A stretch of 64,000 nucleotides of DNA, from positions 248,001 to 312,000 of the forward strand of contig NW_024589871.1 in the NCBI RefSeq assembly GCF_018446385.1. The letters are read 5' to 3'. Every line of letters starts with the position of its first letter. Position 1 is the first letter of the stretch. Of the stretch, positions 35,425 through 48,864 are shown one piece after another. The position numbers and the translations under genes are program-made. Below the pieces are notes generated by a model. It was not told the origin of the DNA. It searched no databases and saw only the letters and a program-made list of their open reading frames with translations. Source of the DNA: Zingiber officinale. Its lineage: Eukaryota; Streptophyta; Magnoliopsida; Zingiberales; Zingiberaceae.

Positions 35425-36006
35425 GCTTCTTTGAAGGAGTTCTTCCTGGCCTGTGCCAGCACAGTCTTGTCTGCAACTACGAAGAAGGCTAATCCAGCAG
35501 CTGCATATAAGTAATAATTTTTATCAGAAAATAGTGAAAACGAGAGCTTTTAAAAGATGAATTAATAAACCTGTGGAAATGATGAGTGCCTGAGCTGTAG
35601 GATTAAGGTTGTACTTCGCCCATGGTAGCATTCTGACGCTGGCCAACTATAAATTAAACATTTCTCAAAATTAAGGAACCCGAAGAAGTTAATATATAAA
35701 GTACTGATGGCACATAAAAGAAAAATAATAATATATAATTAGACTACTGTTCATTGATCTACTGCATGCTTACAGTGGGGACGGCAGCAGCAACGGTTGC
35801 GACGGCGGCGGCCTTGACGCCTGCAACAACTCCCTCTGCCAATATAATCATTTCATCAAAATGAGACGAGATTTGAGTAATAAATTACAATTTGAAGCTG
35901 AATGAACAAAAGGCATATGTATATATATATATATATATATACCATGAGAGCAGCGCTTTGCCATGACGAGCTTCTGATCCATCGAAGTGCGAGTGACCGA
36001 TGCCAT
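35421..36006 (-). CDS. Early nodulin-93-like protein
   Basis: This is a small 93-residue predicted membrane protein of the ENOD93 family. Family members were first found in legume nodules but are general in plants; a mitochondrial role has been proposed, and the biochemical function is unsettled. Four minus-strand exons join in frame: 36006-35943, 35835-35774, 35646-35571 and 35500-35421. Family wording is clear: MAKRCSHEGVVAGVKAAAVA, then ASVRMLPWAKYNLNPTAQAL and AGLAFFVVADKTVLAQAR. The Ala-rich part (about 22-42) and residues 61-80 are hydrophobic. The length matches the family (roughly 90-120). The start is the first ATG after a TATA-like box at 36091-36098. The first intron begins GTATATATA, within a TA run. 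Confidence 0.92.
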
Positions 36007-36090
36007 TTAGTGATTTAGCTTAGTAGATCCCAAGACGAAGAAGGAGAAGGTGAATTAAGTTGGTCTGTGTGAGATGGAGCAATGAGTGGG

Positions 36091-36098
36091 TATTTATG
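36091..36098 (-). promoter_or_regulatory. TATA-like box of the ENOD93-like gene
   Basis: CATAAATA on the minus strand lies 85 bp upstream of the start codon at 36006. Confidence 0.5.
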
Positions 36099-36665
36099 GG
36101 CAGTGGGTGAGACTGTTTTTACAGTGCTGCTAGCTGCTGCTGCTTTATGGCAGTAGTGATCGGAGGAGCTGGAGGATTCGTCGATTGTTTAGTCCTCCGA
36201 ATTGCAGCTGATGGTTTTGGGAATTCCATGGGTTGCATGAGAGAGAGAGAGAAATAGAATCTGCTGCTTGTTTTGAGGTCATCTGAAGATCGATTTGCTC
36301 CCGCCCCCCGGTCTGGTAGAACCAGATGTATTTTTGTTTCGGTACGGATTCAGTCACTTTTAATGGGTTATCTTTTGAGTTTTGAGTAAAGGTACGCAGG
36401 AGGTGACCCACCGTCCAAGCAGTCAGTCAATTGGTAAAGTGTAGTCTTTTGAAAGACCAGCGGCTCATCGGTAAAAAACGTGAGCCCGCCACTCGTACGG
36501 CGTGGAAACAAGCAGCTGGCGACGGGGGTTTGGTAAGAGTTCCAAAAACCATCAGCTGCTCTGTTGCAATCCCGTATTTTATGATCAATCTATTTCGAAC
36601 CTAAATTTATATTTGTCCATTTATTTATTAGATGCAGGATTACTTAAAACATTAATTTATATAAG

Positions 36666-36872
36666 GGCTTTGTTTGGTAGGGATGATATGATTAAGATTA
36701 TGTTTTCAAAAAGTTATTAATATGTCGTTTGGTATGATTGATTAGGAGTAAGATTATGATTAATTAGAGATGAAATTCACAATCCCTAAACATGAGGAAT
36801 GATTATTAATCCTACTCCCAATCCTATCCTAATCAACTCAACCTAATCCTATCACCGCTACCAAACGGAGCC
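36666..36872. mobile_element. Short MITE
   Basis: The left end GGCTTTGTTTGGTAGGGATG and the inverted right end CACCGCTACCAAACGGAGCC match in most positions over 20 bp, giving a 207-bp element without coding. The GTTTGGTA end suggests a PIF/Harbinger- or hAT-like MITE. Flanking trinucleotides (TAA/AAG) do not give a perfect duplication. Confidence 0.7.
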
Positions 36873-37448
36873 AAAGTGTGTGTTAGTATGCACATTCTTG
36901 TGAATCGGGATGACCGAGAGTGTTTCCAGGCCTTTGGACCGGTAAGGATTGTCTAAGAGTGCAAGATAAAATTAAAACAAATCAAATGGCCATTGTAGCT
37001 AAAATAAATGGATGTAAATTTTCAGTCAATCATAGAAGAAACTTGCATTGAAATTCATACACGCTGCTGATCGATTGGCAGATTGAATTTGGCCTAACAA
37101 ACAGATCAATTAGGTATTTCAATCTATCTCAAAATAAAAATGTGCAGTGATGAAGCTCGCATTCAAGATCCAAGTTGATATCCAAAAAAGTTGATCCCGA
37201 TCATATTTATTGTTCTTCCATTGACTAAAATGTCCATGACAACAGTGATAGGATAAGTAATATGTGCTATTCAAACAAAAAGAAAGAAGTAATAGGAAAA
37301 AAAGGACGGACGAAATTACACTCCAATGGTGTCTGAATGCTTTAACGATTAAAAGGAAAGAGAATAAAAGGAACAACGTCCATATTCAGTATCAAACCTC
37401 AAACTACGACTCAAACCTTGACCTAAAGACAGCATTTGCAAGTTGAGA
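36873..37448. other. Spacer downstream of the RING ligase gene
   Basis: The part next to 37449 is presumably the 3' untranslated region and polyadenylation area of the minus-strand RING gene. Nothing else was recognised. Confidence 0.5.
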
Positions 37449-40400
37449 TTAAAGTGGGCGAACATGGATCCTTCGCTGAATGGGAGTCCTACAAGAAGGG
37501 CAATCCTTCATCCCTTGCTTCTCGTGCAATTCATTGCATTTTGCACAAACAACTTGATGGGAGCAGGGGAGGAAAACAACTGACATTTCCTCAGTCAAGC
37601 ACATTACACACTCTCTATCACGCGGTACTTCATCGTCAGATCCTTCGGAATCCAATATTTCAGCATTAGAATGACCATTCGTGTCCCAACTAAGTTCAGG
37701 GATTTTTGGATAGCTATTAATTCTCAATTTTGAAATCTTGTCTTCAAGGCCCCTGATCTCTTCTTTGTATCTTTGTAAATCACTTTCCGCCTTTGATACA
37801 ATGGCTGATTCCTCCAATTTAGCCGAAGTTTCTATTCTTTCACGTTCATTCCTTTCAGCAGCAACCTGCACGAGGATATCTTGCCTTGCCTTAACTTCAA
37901 GTTTCCACCTATCCTGTAATATTTATATTTTTAAGTGAACCACCATCCAGAGTTACATATTCAAACAACTCAAATGACCAAACTTTACTGAGAAAGTGTA
38001 TCATAGAAAAGTGACAGAAGCTATAAATGAGCCAAGGTATTGGAGAGATACGAAAACTAATAAATTATCTGGGTCTCTGGCATCTAAAACACACTTGGTT
38101 CTTCCCTTGACCATTTCTCTGGTCCAAAAAATTGTTTTCCTTCAAGGATGACTTCAATGTAAGTTACAAATATTTACAGTCAGACATGTATTCTATATCT
38201 AAACATACACATAATAATTGTTAGAATATATAATCTCTTAGTTCAACATGACTTATTACTTGTCAGTACTACTGTTGGGATACCCTAGCACACGACATAT
38301 ATACAGTAAAATTGTTTTATTTGAAATTCTCTTGAAACTTGATTGCACCTTTGTTCTAAACCAAAGACGTGCCACTTAAGAATGAGTCTTAGGTAGAATG
38401 CTAAAAACATAAATGAAAACAATATTATTGGCTAACTAATGATGTGAATGCTTTCCAACAATTACCTCTTCGCTTTTGAGGCAACTAATCAATTATAATT
38501 GTCTTAATTCTAAGATTCCACAATTACAGCATTCTGTTACAATTTGTTCACATGTCTGAATTTCTCCTGTTAATATAAAATAACATTTGGTTCTTAGAAT
38601 AGTAATTGTGGGAAGAAGGAACACACAAGGAGAACATATGAATGATGAAATCAACTTACTATTGCTTTTAGTTACAGTTAATAATGTGCAAGGTAATGTT
38701 ACCTTTCATTTATAACAATATAGCAATCATAAAGCATATCGACTTAGATATCACAGTTTACCAAGTATTTCTCTGTTGCTCAATTCAATGTAATAAGGAA
38801 AGGTTTCAAATCAAAAAGGGAAAAAATGATCGAGAACAATGACTAGCATTCATAAAATTATTAAAATAAGCACTAGTAGAAACAAGAAAGTTATCACACA
38901 ACAAACTGCACAATCACAGTTGATAATTACCTCACACTGGTCACGGTACTCGTTAGCTTCTTGAAACTTCTGGGTAAGATACAACAACTTCTGTTTTTCA
39001 GATGCAAGCTCCTCAGCAAGCATTATTCTTTCCTTTTCCCAAGAGTGCTTCTTTTTTTGTGTCATGATTTCCCTCATTGATGCGTCTTGACAATTGATGG
39101 CTAATTCAGTAGCATGTGCCTTAGCAACTTCCAATTCCTGCCTCAGTTTGTGGTTCTGATTTTCAAGCCTCCCAATATTAGCATTTAAAGATTCATAATG
39201 GGAACAGGCTTTAGACCATGCATACTCTGTTTCTGCTACTTTCTTCATCGTGCTAACTTCTAGTGTCTCCTTTTCTTTAAGGAGACGAGCTGCTTCATCT
39301 CTTTCTTGCCTCAGGTTTTGAAGTTCAACCTTGTCCTGGTTGAGTCTACGAGCAGCCTGCATCACCTTTTGTTGTCCCCAGTCTGTCCAGTCTTGCAACT
39401 CAGTCTTTAACACCTCTACTCGAGAGAGTAATTTTACCAATAGTTCATCTTTGGAATTCATAGATGTCGAGTTTGAGCTAACCTGGCTGTGTAGAAGATT
39501 AGAATTGCAACCGCTCCTAGTGGAGTCATAACTACCATTTTTTCCAACAGCGACATTATGGCAAGTATCAGTAGTAAGTGATAAGGAAGCATCAGAGCTT
39601 GCAGGAGGTGAGGAAGGGTTCTTACTGATTTTATCCAAGCCAGTTGCAACTGTGTTAGATGAACCAGCAGTAAAAGAGAAGTTCTGAGTTGTAACTGATT
39701 CTGAAGAGACCAGTTCAACTGTTTTATCCAGTTTTAAGGGGGTGGATTTTGGATCACTAATAAAACCTGAAACAGATTTATTCTTTTTGTGTAATAGAAC
39801 ATTAGCCAAATTGCTAGTTTTTGTTAACTTTGAACCTGATCTATCAGCATGAACTCGGCCATTCCTATTAGATTGATTTGATCGGCACCGAGCCCTAGAA
39901 GTACTGGCATGCCATTTTTTACTTCCAGCAGATTTTTCACGTGGAAAAGAAGATATAGGTAGAGCATAAGAGAAGAGATTTTCCTCTAAAGATTTAGATG
40001 AAGATAGTGAATTCTCCTTCAAGTTTTCTGAATGACTGCATGAACCATGCACAGTGCGTGAGGCATAGAATTGTGAAGAAGGTAAACCAGCATTGCCAGT
40101 CAAACTCGAGGTTTCATCTCTAGAGGAACATGGAGGATGAGTTGAAGATTTTGGCGCACCTGCAGGAACATTGCATTCGGACATAACTGGACCAGAACCA
40201 TAGGAATTACAACTGGTGTTTAACTGAGAAGCAGAAGGACCTGAAACGCCATTGTATCCTGAACAACTAGAGGTATCACTATCCATAGTGCATGCAAGGG
40301 AAAGATTCATATCACACATTAGCAGGCACCACATTGCATCTCCTCTACAAAAGAAAGGTCTCATCTCGATAAGTACATCAACCATGTCGTCCAATAATCT

Positions 40401-40955
40401 CTTCTCCAACTTTCTGATCTGCTCAGGTCCATTCTCTCTCTCAGAAACATCCACTGCTTTCCCGCTTGCTAGGTACTCAAGAGCATGTTCAGCAATATTC
40501 ACAACAGGGTCTTTACAACCATAGCAATGGCCAATGTTTAACAGAGCATTAATTGCAACAGACTCTTTGTATCCATAAGAGGTAATCCTTTTAATTACAG
40601 ATTCGTATCCTGCGTCCAAATTACTTAGAAGAACCTCCTCGAGGTGGGTTTCTGTCATGCCACTCCAGTAGGATTCTCTTCCATCTTCCAAATATAATAC
40701 CTCTTTGAGACTATGCATAAGGCCTCTACAAGTACTACACAAGCTGACATGATTGTCAAGATTTCGACTGCTCGAAGCCTCAGTTGGAAATGGCCCATAG
40801 TCATGGTACGCACTTTCCATAACGGAAGGATCAAGAGTGTCCAGGGCTGGGGAATCCGTCGGAAATTTTCTCTTGTTCCTGCTACACTTATCTTGAGAGG
40901 ATATAGCAGGTGATTCGAGAGTGCCATTTTCGTCAACTGTTGCCTTCGACGCCAT
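37449..40955 (-). CDS. RING-type E3 ubiquitin ligase, RF298/RF4-like
   Basis: This is a predicted 829-residue protein of the plant RF298/RF4/MIP1 group, putative E3 ubiquitin ligases. Two coding exons join in frame: 40955-38931 and 37913-37449. The N-terminal part holds the group's conserved block (CSTCRGLMHSLKEVLYLEDG; EEVLLSNLDAGYESVIKRI; ALNIGHCYGCKD-like; MRPFFCRGDAMWCLLMCDMN). A Ser-rich middle of about 250 residues is followed by a long coiled coil (about 530-730). At the C terminus a C3HC4 RING (777-816) keeps all eight ligands: CVMC, CSH with CAKC, and CPSC. RF298 and RF4 of Arabidopsis have similar lengths from memory. Met1 is in the MASKATVDENG context. A 5' untranslated intron is likely: donor after 41549, acceptor before 40986 on the minus strand. 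Substrates cannot be told from sequence. Confidence 0.93.
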
Positions 40956-41697
40956 TGTAGCTTCGGGTAGAGCCACAAATCGATATCTGCATATCAAGAT
41001 TACAGAATCGGTAACCCATCGATGCAATAAATTAAACGAAACAATATTCGGAAATGCAAGGATCCTCTAAGAGTCTAACCGCAGTTTTCAATCGTAACAA
41101 TCGTAAAATATAGTAGCATTCAGAATTTCTCAATTATCGGAATGCCACTCCGACTGCCCCCAAAAAAATTGGGAACAAAATCACATATCAAAGTGGCAAT
41201 TGAGTCATTCAAATAGCGATTTCCTCCACCAACAAATCGGTTCTACAGAACACAAATAAAGAAATCAACAAGCGAGCAAACAAACACATTCAACATTTAA
41301 AATTTATCGCGCAAAAGTCAAATCGGAACGATTTCCGACACAGAACATAGTAGCTTTTAGGGGAAAAAAAACCCATCAGTAGGGTTAAATCTGCGCCCAA
41401 TGTTCGATCAAGCGGAAACTTGAATATCGAATTTCCAAAGGGTCTACCAGGAAGAGATTTGAATCCATCGGATGAAAACACCGAGATGGACGGGGGGAGA
41501 CAAGGCAATTCATTGCATGGAGCGCCGCAATAAGGATCGGAGCTTACCAGGTCGGATCTAGCGCGGTTTAGATCATCGGAAGATCGATCGCCGATCACAG
41601 AAGGGCGGATTGGGGGTGAATTGGTGGTCACAGCACAAAGCCGAGAAAAAAAATACCTCAAAATTTGGCTTTCGACTTGCTAGGAGATTTGTGGGGG

Positions 41698-41705
41698 TAT
41701 TTATA
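41698..41705 (-). promoter_or_regulatory. TATA box of the RING ligase gene
   Basis: TATAAATA on the minus strand is preceded by ATTGG (an inverted CCAAT) a few bases upstream. It predicts transcription from about 41670, giving a leader exon ending near 41548 and then the 5'UTR intron. Confidence 0.65.
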
Positions 41706-42211
41706 GCCAATCGCAATTTTAACCTTATAAATTAAGTTAACCGTGGTTATTGGCTTAGTTAGAGAATGTTTCAACTTCGAATGTTAAAATGGCAAATTAT
41801 TAGGATAAATTAAAACTAAAAAAATATTCATTATTTTTAGATAAAATGTTTATTAAAAAAATTATTCATTGTTAATTTTTCATCAACTATTTATTTATTG
41901 TTGCATTAAAGCAAAGAGGAGTATGATCAAAAATCTTGAGAAACTTATTTAATAATTTTCTTTTATAAAATGAACATGTATTTTTTTTTTTTCTAAATAG
42001 AATATTCAATGCAAAAACGTGCAGGATAAAATAAAAATAAAAAGAAGACGCTAAATATTTTGTAAATTTCCCACAAAATTAAATAAACAATGCTCTTGTG
42101 TCTAAACAGCAGAACACCTGGAGATCTGTTTCCTTCCCCTCCGTCGCCCTCGACGAGTTTTATCCGGCACATCGATCGAGCAGCGGCGACGTCGACAGCA
42201 GAGCGTGCGGG
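41706..42211. other. Bidirectional promoter region
   Basis: About 0.5 kb separates the TATA box of the minus-strand RING gene from the start codon of the plus-strand methyltransferase gene. The middle is AT-rich. From about 42100 the sequence becomes GC-rich and is the likely leader of the methyltransferase gene; it has no upstream ATG in the reading frame. Confidence 0.5.
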
Positions 42212-45200
42212 ATGGGAAATCTGTCGGTGGCGTTCGATTCCAAATCTGGTCAGTTGATCTTGATCGCGCTCCTCCTCATGGTCGCTTCCTTCTACGCCGG
42301 CACCCTCTTCTCCGCCACCTCCTCATCCTCCGCCGCCGTCCTCCGCTCCAGCACTCTCCCTTCCGGTCGTTCTTCATCCGCTCCTCCTGCACGAGGTGCC
42401 CTTTCTCGCCTTCGCTCATCTTTCTGTGGAAATCTCCTAGATCCGGCCGCATAACCGGAGATTATTTTTGCAGACGAAACGGGGTTCCCGAACCGAGTCG
42501 TTCTCACTTACAGAACCAAGTCGATTTCGATCCCACCGACAGGAGTCAATGTCTGCCCTGTTGAGTACAATGAGCACATTCCTTGTCACGATGCAAATTA
42601 CACGCTAAGTTTGATCCGAAGTTCGAAAATTTCGAAGAAGGAAGAGCTCGAGAGCCATTGTCCACCGGCGGAGAGCAGATTGTTTTGCTTGGTGCCCCCG
42701 CCGGCTGACTACAAGATACCCATAAGGTGGCCTGCCAGCAGTGACTATGTGTGGCGTAGCAACGTGAATCATTCGCGCCTCGCAGAGGTAAAAGGGGGAC
42801 AGAATTGGGTGCATGCGAAGGGGAAACTGTGGTGGTTTCCCGGAGGAGGTACCCACTTCAAGCATGGGGCGGCCGAGTATATTCAGAGGTAATTTCTCGG
42901 TTCGAACTCTATTGGTATATTGCTTGGGAAAAAAAAAATCTTCCAATAGTCGGGATTTGATCTGTTTTTGCAATCCAGATCTTGATAAACCTACATATCC
43001 AATTGTTGAGTATGCAGGCTGGGAAACATGACAACTAATGAAACAGGTGATCTTCGTACAGCTGGAGTTGTTCAAGTCTTGGATGTTGGTTGTGGGGTTG
43101 CCAGCTTCTCAGCTTATCTGCTTCCGTTAGACATCCACACTATGTCGTTTGCACCAAAAGATGGGCACGAGAATCAGATTCAGTTTGCTCTAGAGAGAGG
43201 AATTGGGGCGATGATAGCAGTGTTGGCTACAAAACAATTACCATTTCCTAGCAACTCATTTGAGATGGTTCATTGTTCAAGATGCCGTGTTGATTGGCAT
43301 GAAGATGGTACTGTTTTCTCATATTCATCTTGAGAAGAGCCTTTGTCAACGTCTTTTTTATCACGTCATCAATAATAAAACATGGTGTGCTGTTAATCCT
43401 TATATTTTGATATATAATGCACTTTAGTAAATGATTGTTAATGAAAGAAGTATTGTTTTCTTAATTATGTTCTCATTACATACCAGTAAAAATTCCCATT
43501 CCCTGTTGATATAGATAGTTTTTTAAGTTGCTGGTATTTTTCTATTAATTTTGTTACTCTTCTTTCGTGATATTTTGAATTATGCCAATCACATTACGGT
43601 CCTTGTCTCTCATATCAAGTGGTTTCTTGCCTCTGATTCATTATGCCTGATCTTGCTTGATATTCTACAACAGTTTGGATAACTAATTGAATGAAGAAAA
43701 CATCTATATAATTATTTTTAATAAAGTTAGCTCCAAGACTCAATTTGTTTTTTAAAGTTTGAATATATGTCATTCATGTTCAAAAGATCACTTCAAACAT
43801 TGAAAGTTCCTTCAATCTGCAGAATCATCTTTCAATGTTTTATTCCTATAATTTGCAAGCATCTGCACTTTTTGTTTTCTCATTTTGTCTAGTGAAATGT
43901 CAACATTTTTGTGGCTTGTGTTTGGAGTAAGAATCCTATGTAACAATTTTATTTATGAGGTTTGTGCTAAGGCAGATAGGAAGTGACTGATTGAAGGATA
44001 CTCTAAATGTCTAGAACACTAGAAACCATAATACTCATTAGTGGAAAGTTTTAAGAGGTGATAACTAAGCTTACTGTAGGGTAAAAATAATAAATTTTCT
44101 TGCATGATACTGAAGGCCATGACCCTACTAGGGAAAGTAGTTGTTTTTTGTTCCCAAAGAGGATTTAAACTGCATCATTCTTTTGTGAATAAATTTCGTA
44201 ACTTTCTAATCTCTACATCATCATTTCTTGTTATAATCATTTTATATTGTTTTTACCCTTTCATTTGTGTCTGTCGCAATAGAATGAGTAGAAAAAAAAT
44301 ATAAAATTTCATTATTTTGGTATAATTTCAATGCACACATATGCTTGTATGTGTATGGGCATAGTATATATATTTAAAGGATGGGCCACAGAAGAATTGG
44401 AAATGTGAATGTATGCCAATTAAGGACCCTATGGTCTAGTGTAACTGAGTTCTAAGTTTCATGCTTTACCTGATTCAATAATTAATTGAGGGAAATGATT
44501 GATCTATCACATTGATCATTTCACAAGTCTAGAGTATTTCTTGTTTGATACCAGGGTAATATACTGAATCATGATTTAAATGAGATAGTCTAGCTCAGTT
44601 TGATATATCTTTGCACATTCTTATTTTATACAGTGCTAATGTTTAGAGAATTAGATAATAATGTCTTAGTGGTATTTGTTAAGTTGAGATAACAAACATG
44701 GAGCTCTATCTTTATATAAAATTGACCATATTTTCTAAGAAACCAGAAACCTACAATCTTCTTTGGTTTGCTTAAAATGGTGGGATTAGGCAGCAGTACA
44801 TAAATAATTCAGGAGGTTGCTTGCTTTAGTTTTTCATTTGCCGTTTCAGGAGATCAATATGATTTGGTAATTTGATAGATAGTTTTTTCTAATCTAAAGC
44901 TTCTGTTCAGTTTCATAGTTTATTTTGCTAGGTTATAAATAGACATACTGAATGTATAGTTGATCTGATAGATTGGTATCTGGATGTTTCAGATGGCATA
45001 CTGCTCAAAGAGGTTGATCGTTTATTACGCCCAAACGGTTATTTTGTCTATTCTGCTCCACCTGCATATAGGAAAGACAAAGATTTTCCAACGATTTGGA
45101 AAAAGCTGTCCAATCTGACTTCTGCAATGTGCTGGAAACTCATTGCTCAACAAGTCCAGACTGCTATATGGGTCAAACCAGAAGATGATTTATGCCGACA

Positions 45201-48200
45201 GCAAAATGCAGAGAGGAAGCTGTTAACTTTGTGTGAACCAGAAGAGGATCCTGTTCCTTCATGGAGAAGCCCATTAAGGAACTGCCTTAGATTAAATCCT
45301 GACCAACCATACTTTCAAAAGCTCCCTCCTAGACCAGAACGCCTTTCAGTATATTCAAGAAGTCTGGAAAAGATAGGTAAGTTCCTATTTGCCTTTTCCA
45401 TGTTTATATAGCTATGTTGACATTTTATCGTTGACCCTTATTACTTAAACTTGCATTGATAATAAGTAGAAGATCAACAAAAGAAATTATACATGAAAAA
45501 AAAAACAAGGATTAGATCCTTAGAACTAACTAGCGACATCTGCGCTCTTATAGGCTGCTTAGAACATAACTACCGCATACTGTTGAATGTAAACACGCTA
45601 TCTTTTAGCATAATTCAACATGCTTGGAACTAATTATACGTTTCTACTCTATAATTGATTCTATGTTTTTCATTTGTGCTTGGACTTATGTAACTCTCTG
45701 ATTTGGCTCTTTGAACTTGTAATTTTGGGGATTTGAATTGAAAATCCTGTTGCATCTATACTTTTCCTTCATATCAGTTCTTGACATTTTTAGTTGTAAG
45801 CTTATGATTTTCCACACCTAGACTGAGGGCAAGTTTCTCTGAAAAGTATATAATTTTGGTTCCCCACTTATGAAACTCTGTCTTCAAGTTTCTGTGAAGA
45901 GTTTTCTCTAACAGTTGTGTCTCATCATGGCTTGTGGCTTGAGCACATTAGAAGCACTTCTTTACGATTTCAAACTAAATAAAATAATTGTGAATTACTG
46001 TTTTTCCTATATGTATTGTATCTTGCCGTTGAACTATATATTGAAGGCTATATTTAGATTTTCAAATCAATTCCAATTACATCGAAGTATATATATATTT
46101 TTGATTTTGCTGGACCTTTCATACCATTGCTTTTCACTATTTCAATGTTTTAATAGTAGAATATATTAGTCATCTTTGAACATGTTCCTGTCATCTTATA
46201 TTTTATTTTATCATCTAACAAGCTATATTTATACTGTCTTTTAGGAGGGTTAAAAAGTGTGGAAGAATGAAATGTCAAAAGAGAAAGAAAGTGGGTAGAA
46301 CATAAATATATAGTGATTCCCTTCTATTGTTTCCTCGAGGGAAAGAACTTACACAATTTTCTTTCCCATCATTTTCCTTTGAGTGAAAAGAGGAAAAGAA
46401 TAATTAATTTATTAAATTTCATTCTTCCAAAACTTTTTAAAAAAAAAGATTTTAAAAATAATTATTAATAAATTTTTATTTTTTTTAAAAATATAATTAT
46501 CTGCAGTTCATTTCATCTTGAATTGTGGAGCATTTTAAGAGATACAGAGGGGATCAATTCTGTCCATATTTCTTTTCCTGTTTCCCCCTCTTCGCCTTCT
46601 CCAGCCTCTTTCCATCTATTGAAGGAAACAGCCTTAGTTACTCCGAAAAAGTATCTATCACAACCTTAATTGATAGAAAGTAGTACCTTTTGATTTTTTT
46701 TAAAGCTCCACCTACATGTTTCCTGAGTATTCAACACTGAATCCCATAAACTATGTTGGTACATATTACTCATAAAGCCAACTCAATTATGAGATAAACA
46801 TGGTATTATATTCTGTCTCCTTTCACCGAACTCTTGAATCTCGAATTTTTCTCCATTTCAATGCTCCATTATTTATCCTTTTAATGATATCTCCTTTGCC
46901 ATTTTTAATATTATTGAACTTCACCAGTTTTAGTTGAAAAAAAATATTGAATTAGAATGCATTTTAAAGATGCCAACTGCTTCTCTCCTAAATACATCCT
47001 TTATCAAAAAAATGTTCACTCTCACTTTCTCTTAATCTGATTTGTTTCTTTACTTGCAGTCTTTACTTGATCCATTCTACATGCTTACCAAAGTCATACT
47101 GCTAGTTATATCATCATTCTTTGTTCTTTGGCTTTCCATGTCAAATAGAAATCTAAATTTATTGCTCAAGCAATGCTGTTTTTGGCTTCTTCAATTGATG
47201 CTTATTGTACATCACTTGCATGGAAAATCTGTACTTGATGATTTTTGAATAATCAACATTATGTTTTGATGTTCTGCAGTAAAACATTATGTTCTTACAT
47301 GATATTGTAAATCAGGGAAACCAATTTTCTGTGTATCTCAACCATTCATCAAACATAAAATGTGAAAAATAGATGGTTTGTTAAATGTGGAAATTTTGTT
47401 TTGGGATATATCAATTGTAGCATCCAAGTTTTTAGCTGCTCTTTATAATTTGCTAAGTTGGAACTTTGATGTGTTATAAAAATTGTATTAACTATTTGTG
47501 CTAACAATAGTTCATTTTCAATTTTCTTCCACTGGATGTAACATTTGTAACATGATAAAGTACTTTGATTTTTAGGCACTAATTAACCCTAGATCATTCT
47601 GAAGAGTGTGGATCTCCCATTCAAAGCTCTCAGCTGTTGATTTTGAGTTCCAATATAAACATAGACATAGTACATTTTTATTTCCTTTGTGGGTTCACCG
47701 TTCACTATATGTATTTGATTCCAGGAAAATTGCCGTTGATCTACAGCCTACATAAAATGGACATTTTGAAAGTTTTATTTTCCAAAGTTCATACTTTATC
47801 AACATCATATTTACTGTCATATGTGATATGTCCAACAGGGGTCACTCCGGAGAAATTTGACAGGCATAATAGATTTTGGCAAGAACAAGTTAGTGAATAT
47901 TGGAAGTTGATTGGTGTCAACCTGACTGAAATACGAAATGTCATGGACATGAATGCTTATTATGGAGGATTTTCGGTGGCATTAAGTGCCTTGCCTATGT
48001 GGGTGATGAATATTGTTCCGGCTACCATGAGTAACACATTGTCTGCCATTTATGACCGTGGGTTAATTGGTGCTTATCATGATTGGTAGGTTGTCAACTT
48101 GTATCTATTATTAGTAAATAGTTTTGTCATTGTAGATATTACATTGCTTAAAATTTGTGTTATAGGTGTGTCCCATTCTCAACATACCCACGCTCATATG

Positions 48201-48791
48201 ATCTGCTCCACGCTTTTCATCTTTTTTCTCATTACAAAGACCATGTGGAAGGTTGTGGTATAGAAGATATCATGCTAGAGATGGATCGCATGATCCGTCC
48301 TCAGGTATAATTTTGTTACTTTTAGTTATTTAGTTACAGTGTATAAACTTTACATGAACTTCACAAAAAATGTTTGCCATAATTCGAAAGAAAAGTGGTT
48401 ATCCTTTATTCTGGATTGGAACGTCCTTGCATGATAGTCTTACATTATTTTTAATGGGGACAAAATTGGTTGGTCAAAATACTTGCTTCGCCAAGGCACA
48501 TTGGTCTTCAATTTGGCTTCTGCATTTTGTTTTTCATGTGCACTACCAACAAACCTGAACATAAATGGTGCCACATATATCCAGGGCTTTATTTAGTTAC
48601 CAAATTGCCATTTTTTTTCTGTATATATCCAGGGCTTTATTATAATCAGAGACGAGGAGTCTATTGTGTCCACAGTCCGAAATCTCGCACCCAAGTTCCT
48701 TTGGGACTTCACATTGCACATGTTAGAAAATGAGGAAAAGAAGATGGAGCCTGTGCTAGTTTGCCGGAAGAAATTTTGGGCTATCATTTGA
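42212..48791 (+). CDS. Probable methyltransferase PMT4/PMT5-like
   Basis: This is a predicted 605-residue type II Golgi membrane protein of the plant DUF248 putative S-adenosylmethionine methyltransferase family, thought to methylate pectin. Seven exons join in frame: 42212-42395, 42474-42888, 43018-43307, 44993-45376, 47839-48085, 48166-48304 and 48633-48791. A short cytosolic tail precedes a membrane anchor (about 14-35) and a Ser-rich stem. The SAM motif [11 protein letters not shown] spans residues 220-230. Family blocks follow: [100 protein letters not shown] and [16 protein letters not shown], ending KFWAII. Length and wording fit the PMT4/PMT5 branch. A further intron (48793-48864) probably lies in the 3' untranslated region. 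The last acceptor is duplicated. Confidence 0.95.
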
Positions 48792-48864
48792 GGTAAGCTG
48801 AATATAAAAACCTACAAAGATTCTTTTTCATTTCTGTGTTTTGGCATTGACGCTAACTTTGCAG

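Noticed and set aside
41290-41661. 123-residue frame upstream of the RING ligase
   Set aside because: It spans the leader exon and the 5'UTR intron of that gene and shows no recognisable similarity.
42098-42211. Extended N terminus for the PMT-like protein
   Set aside because: The extension would need a non-ATG start. The first ATG at 42212 gives the usual short cytosolic tail before the membrane anchor.
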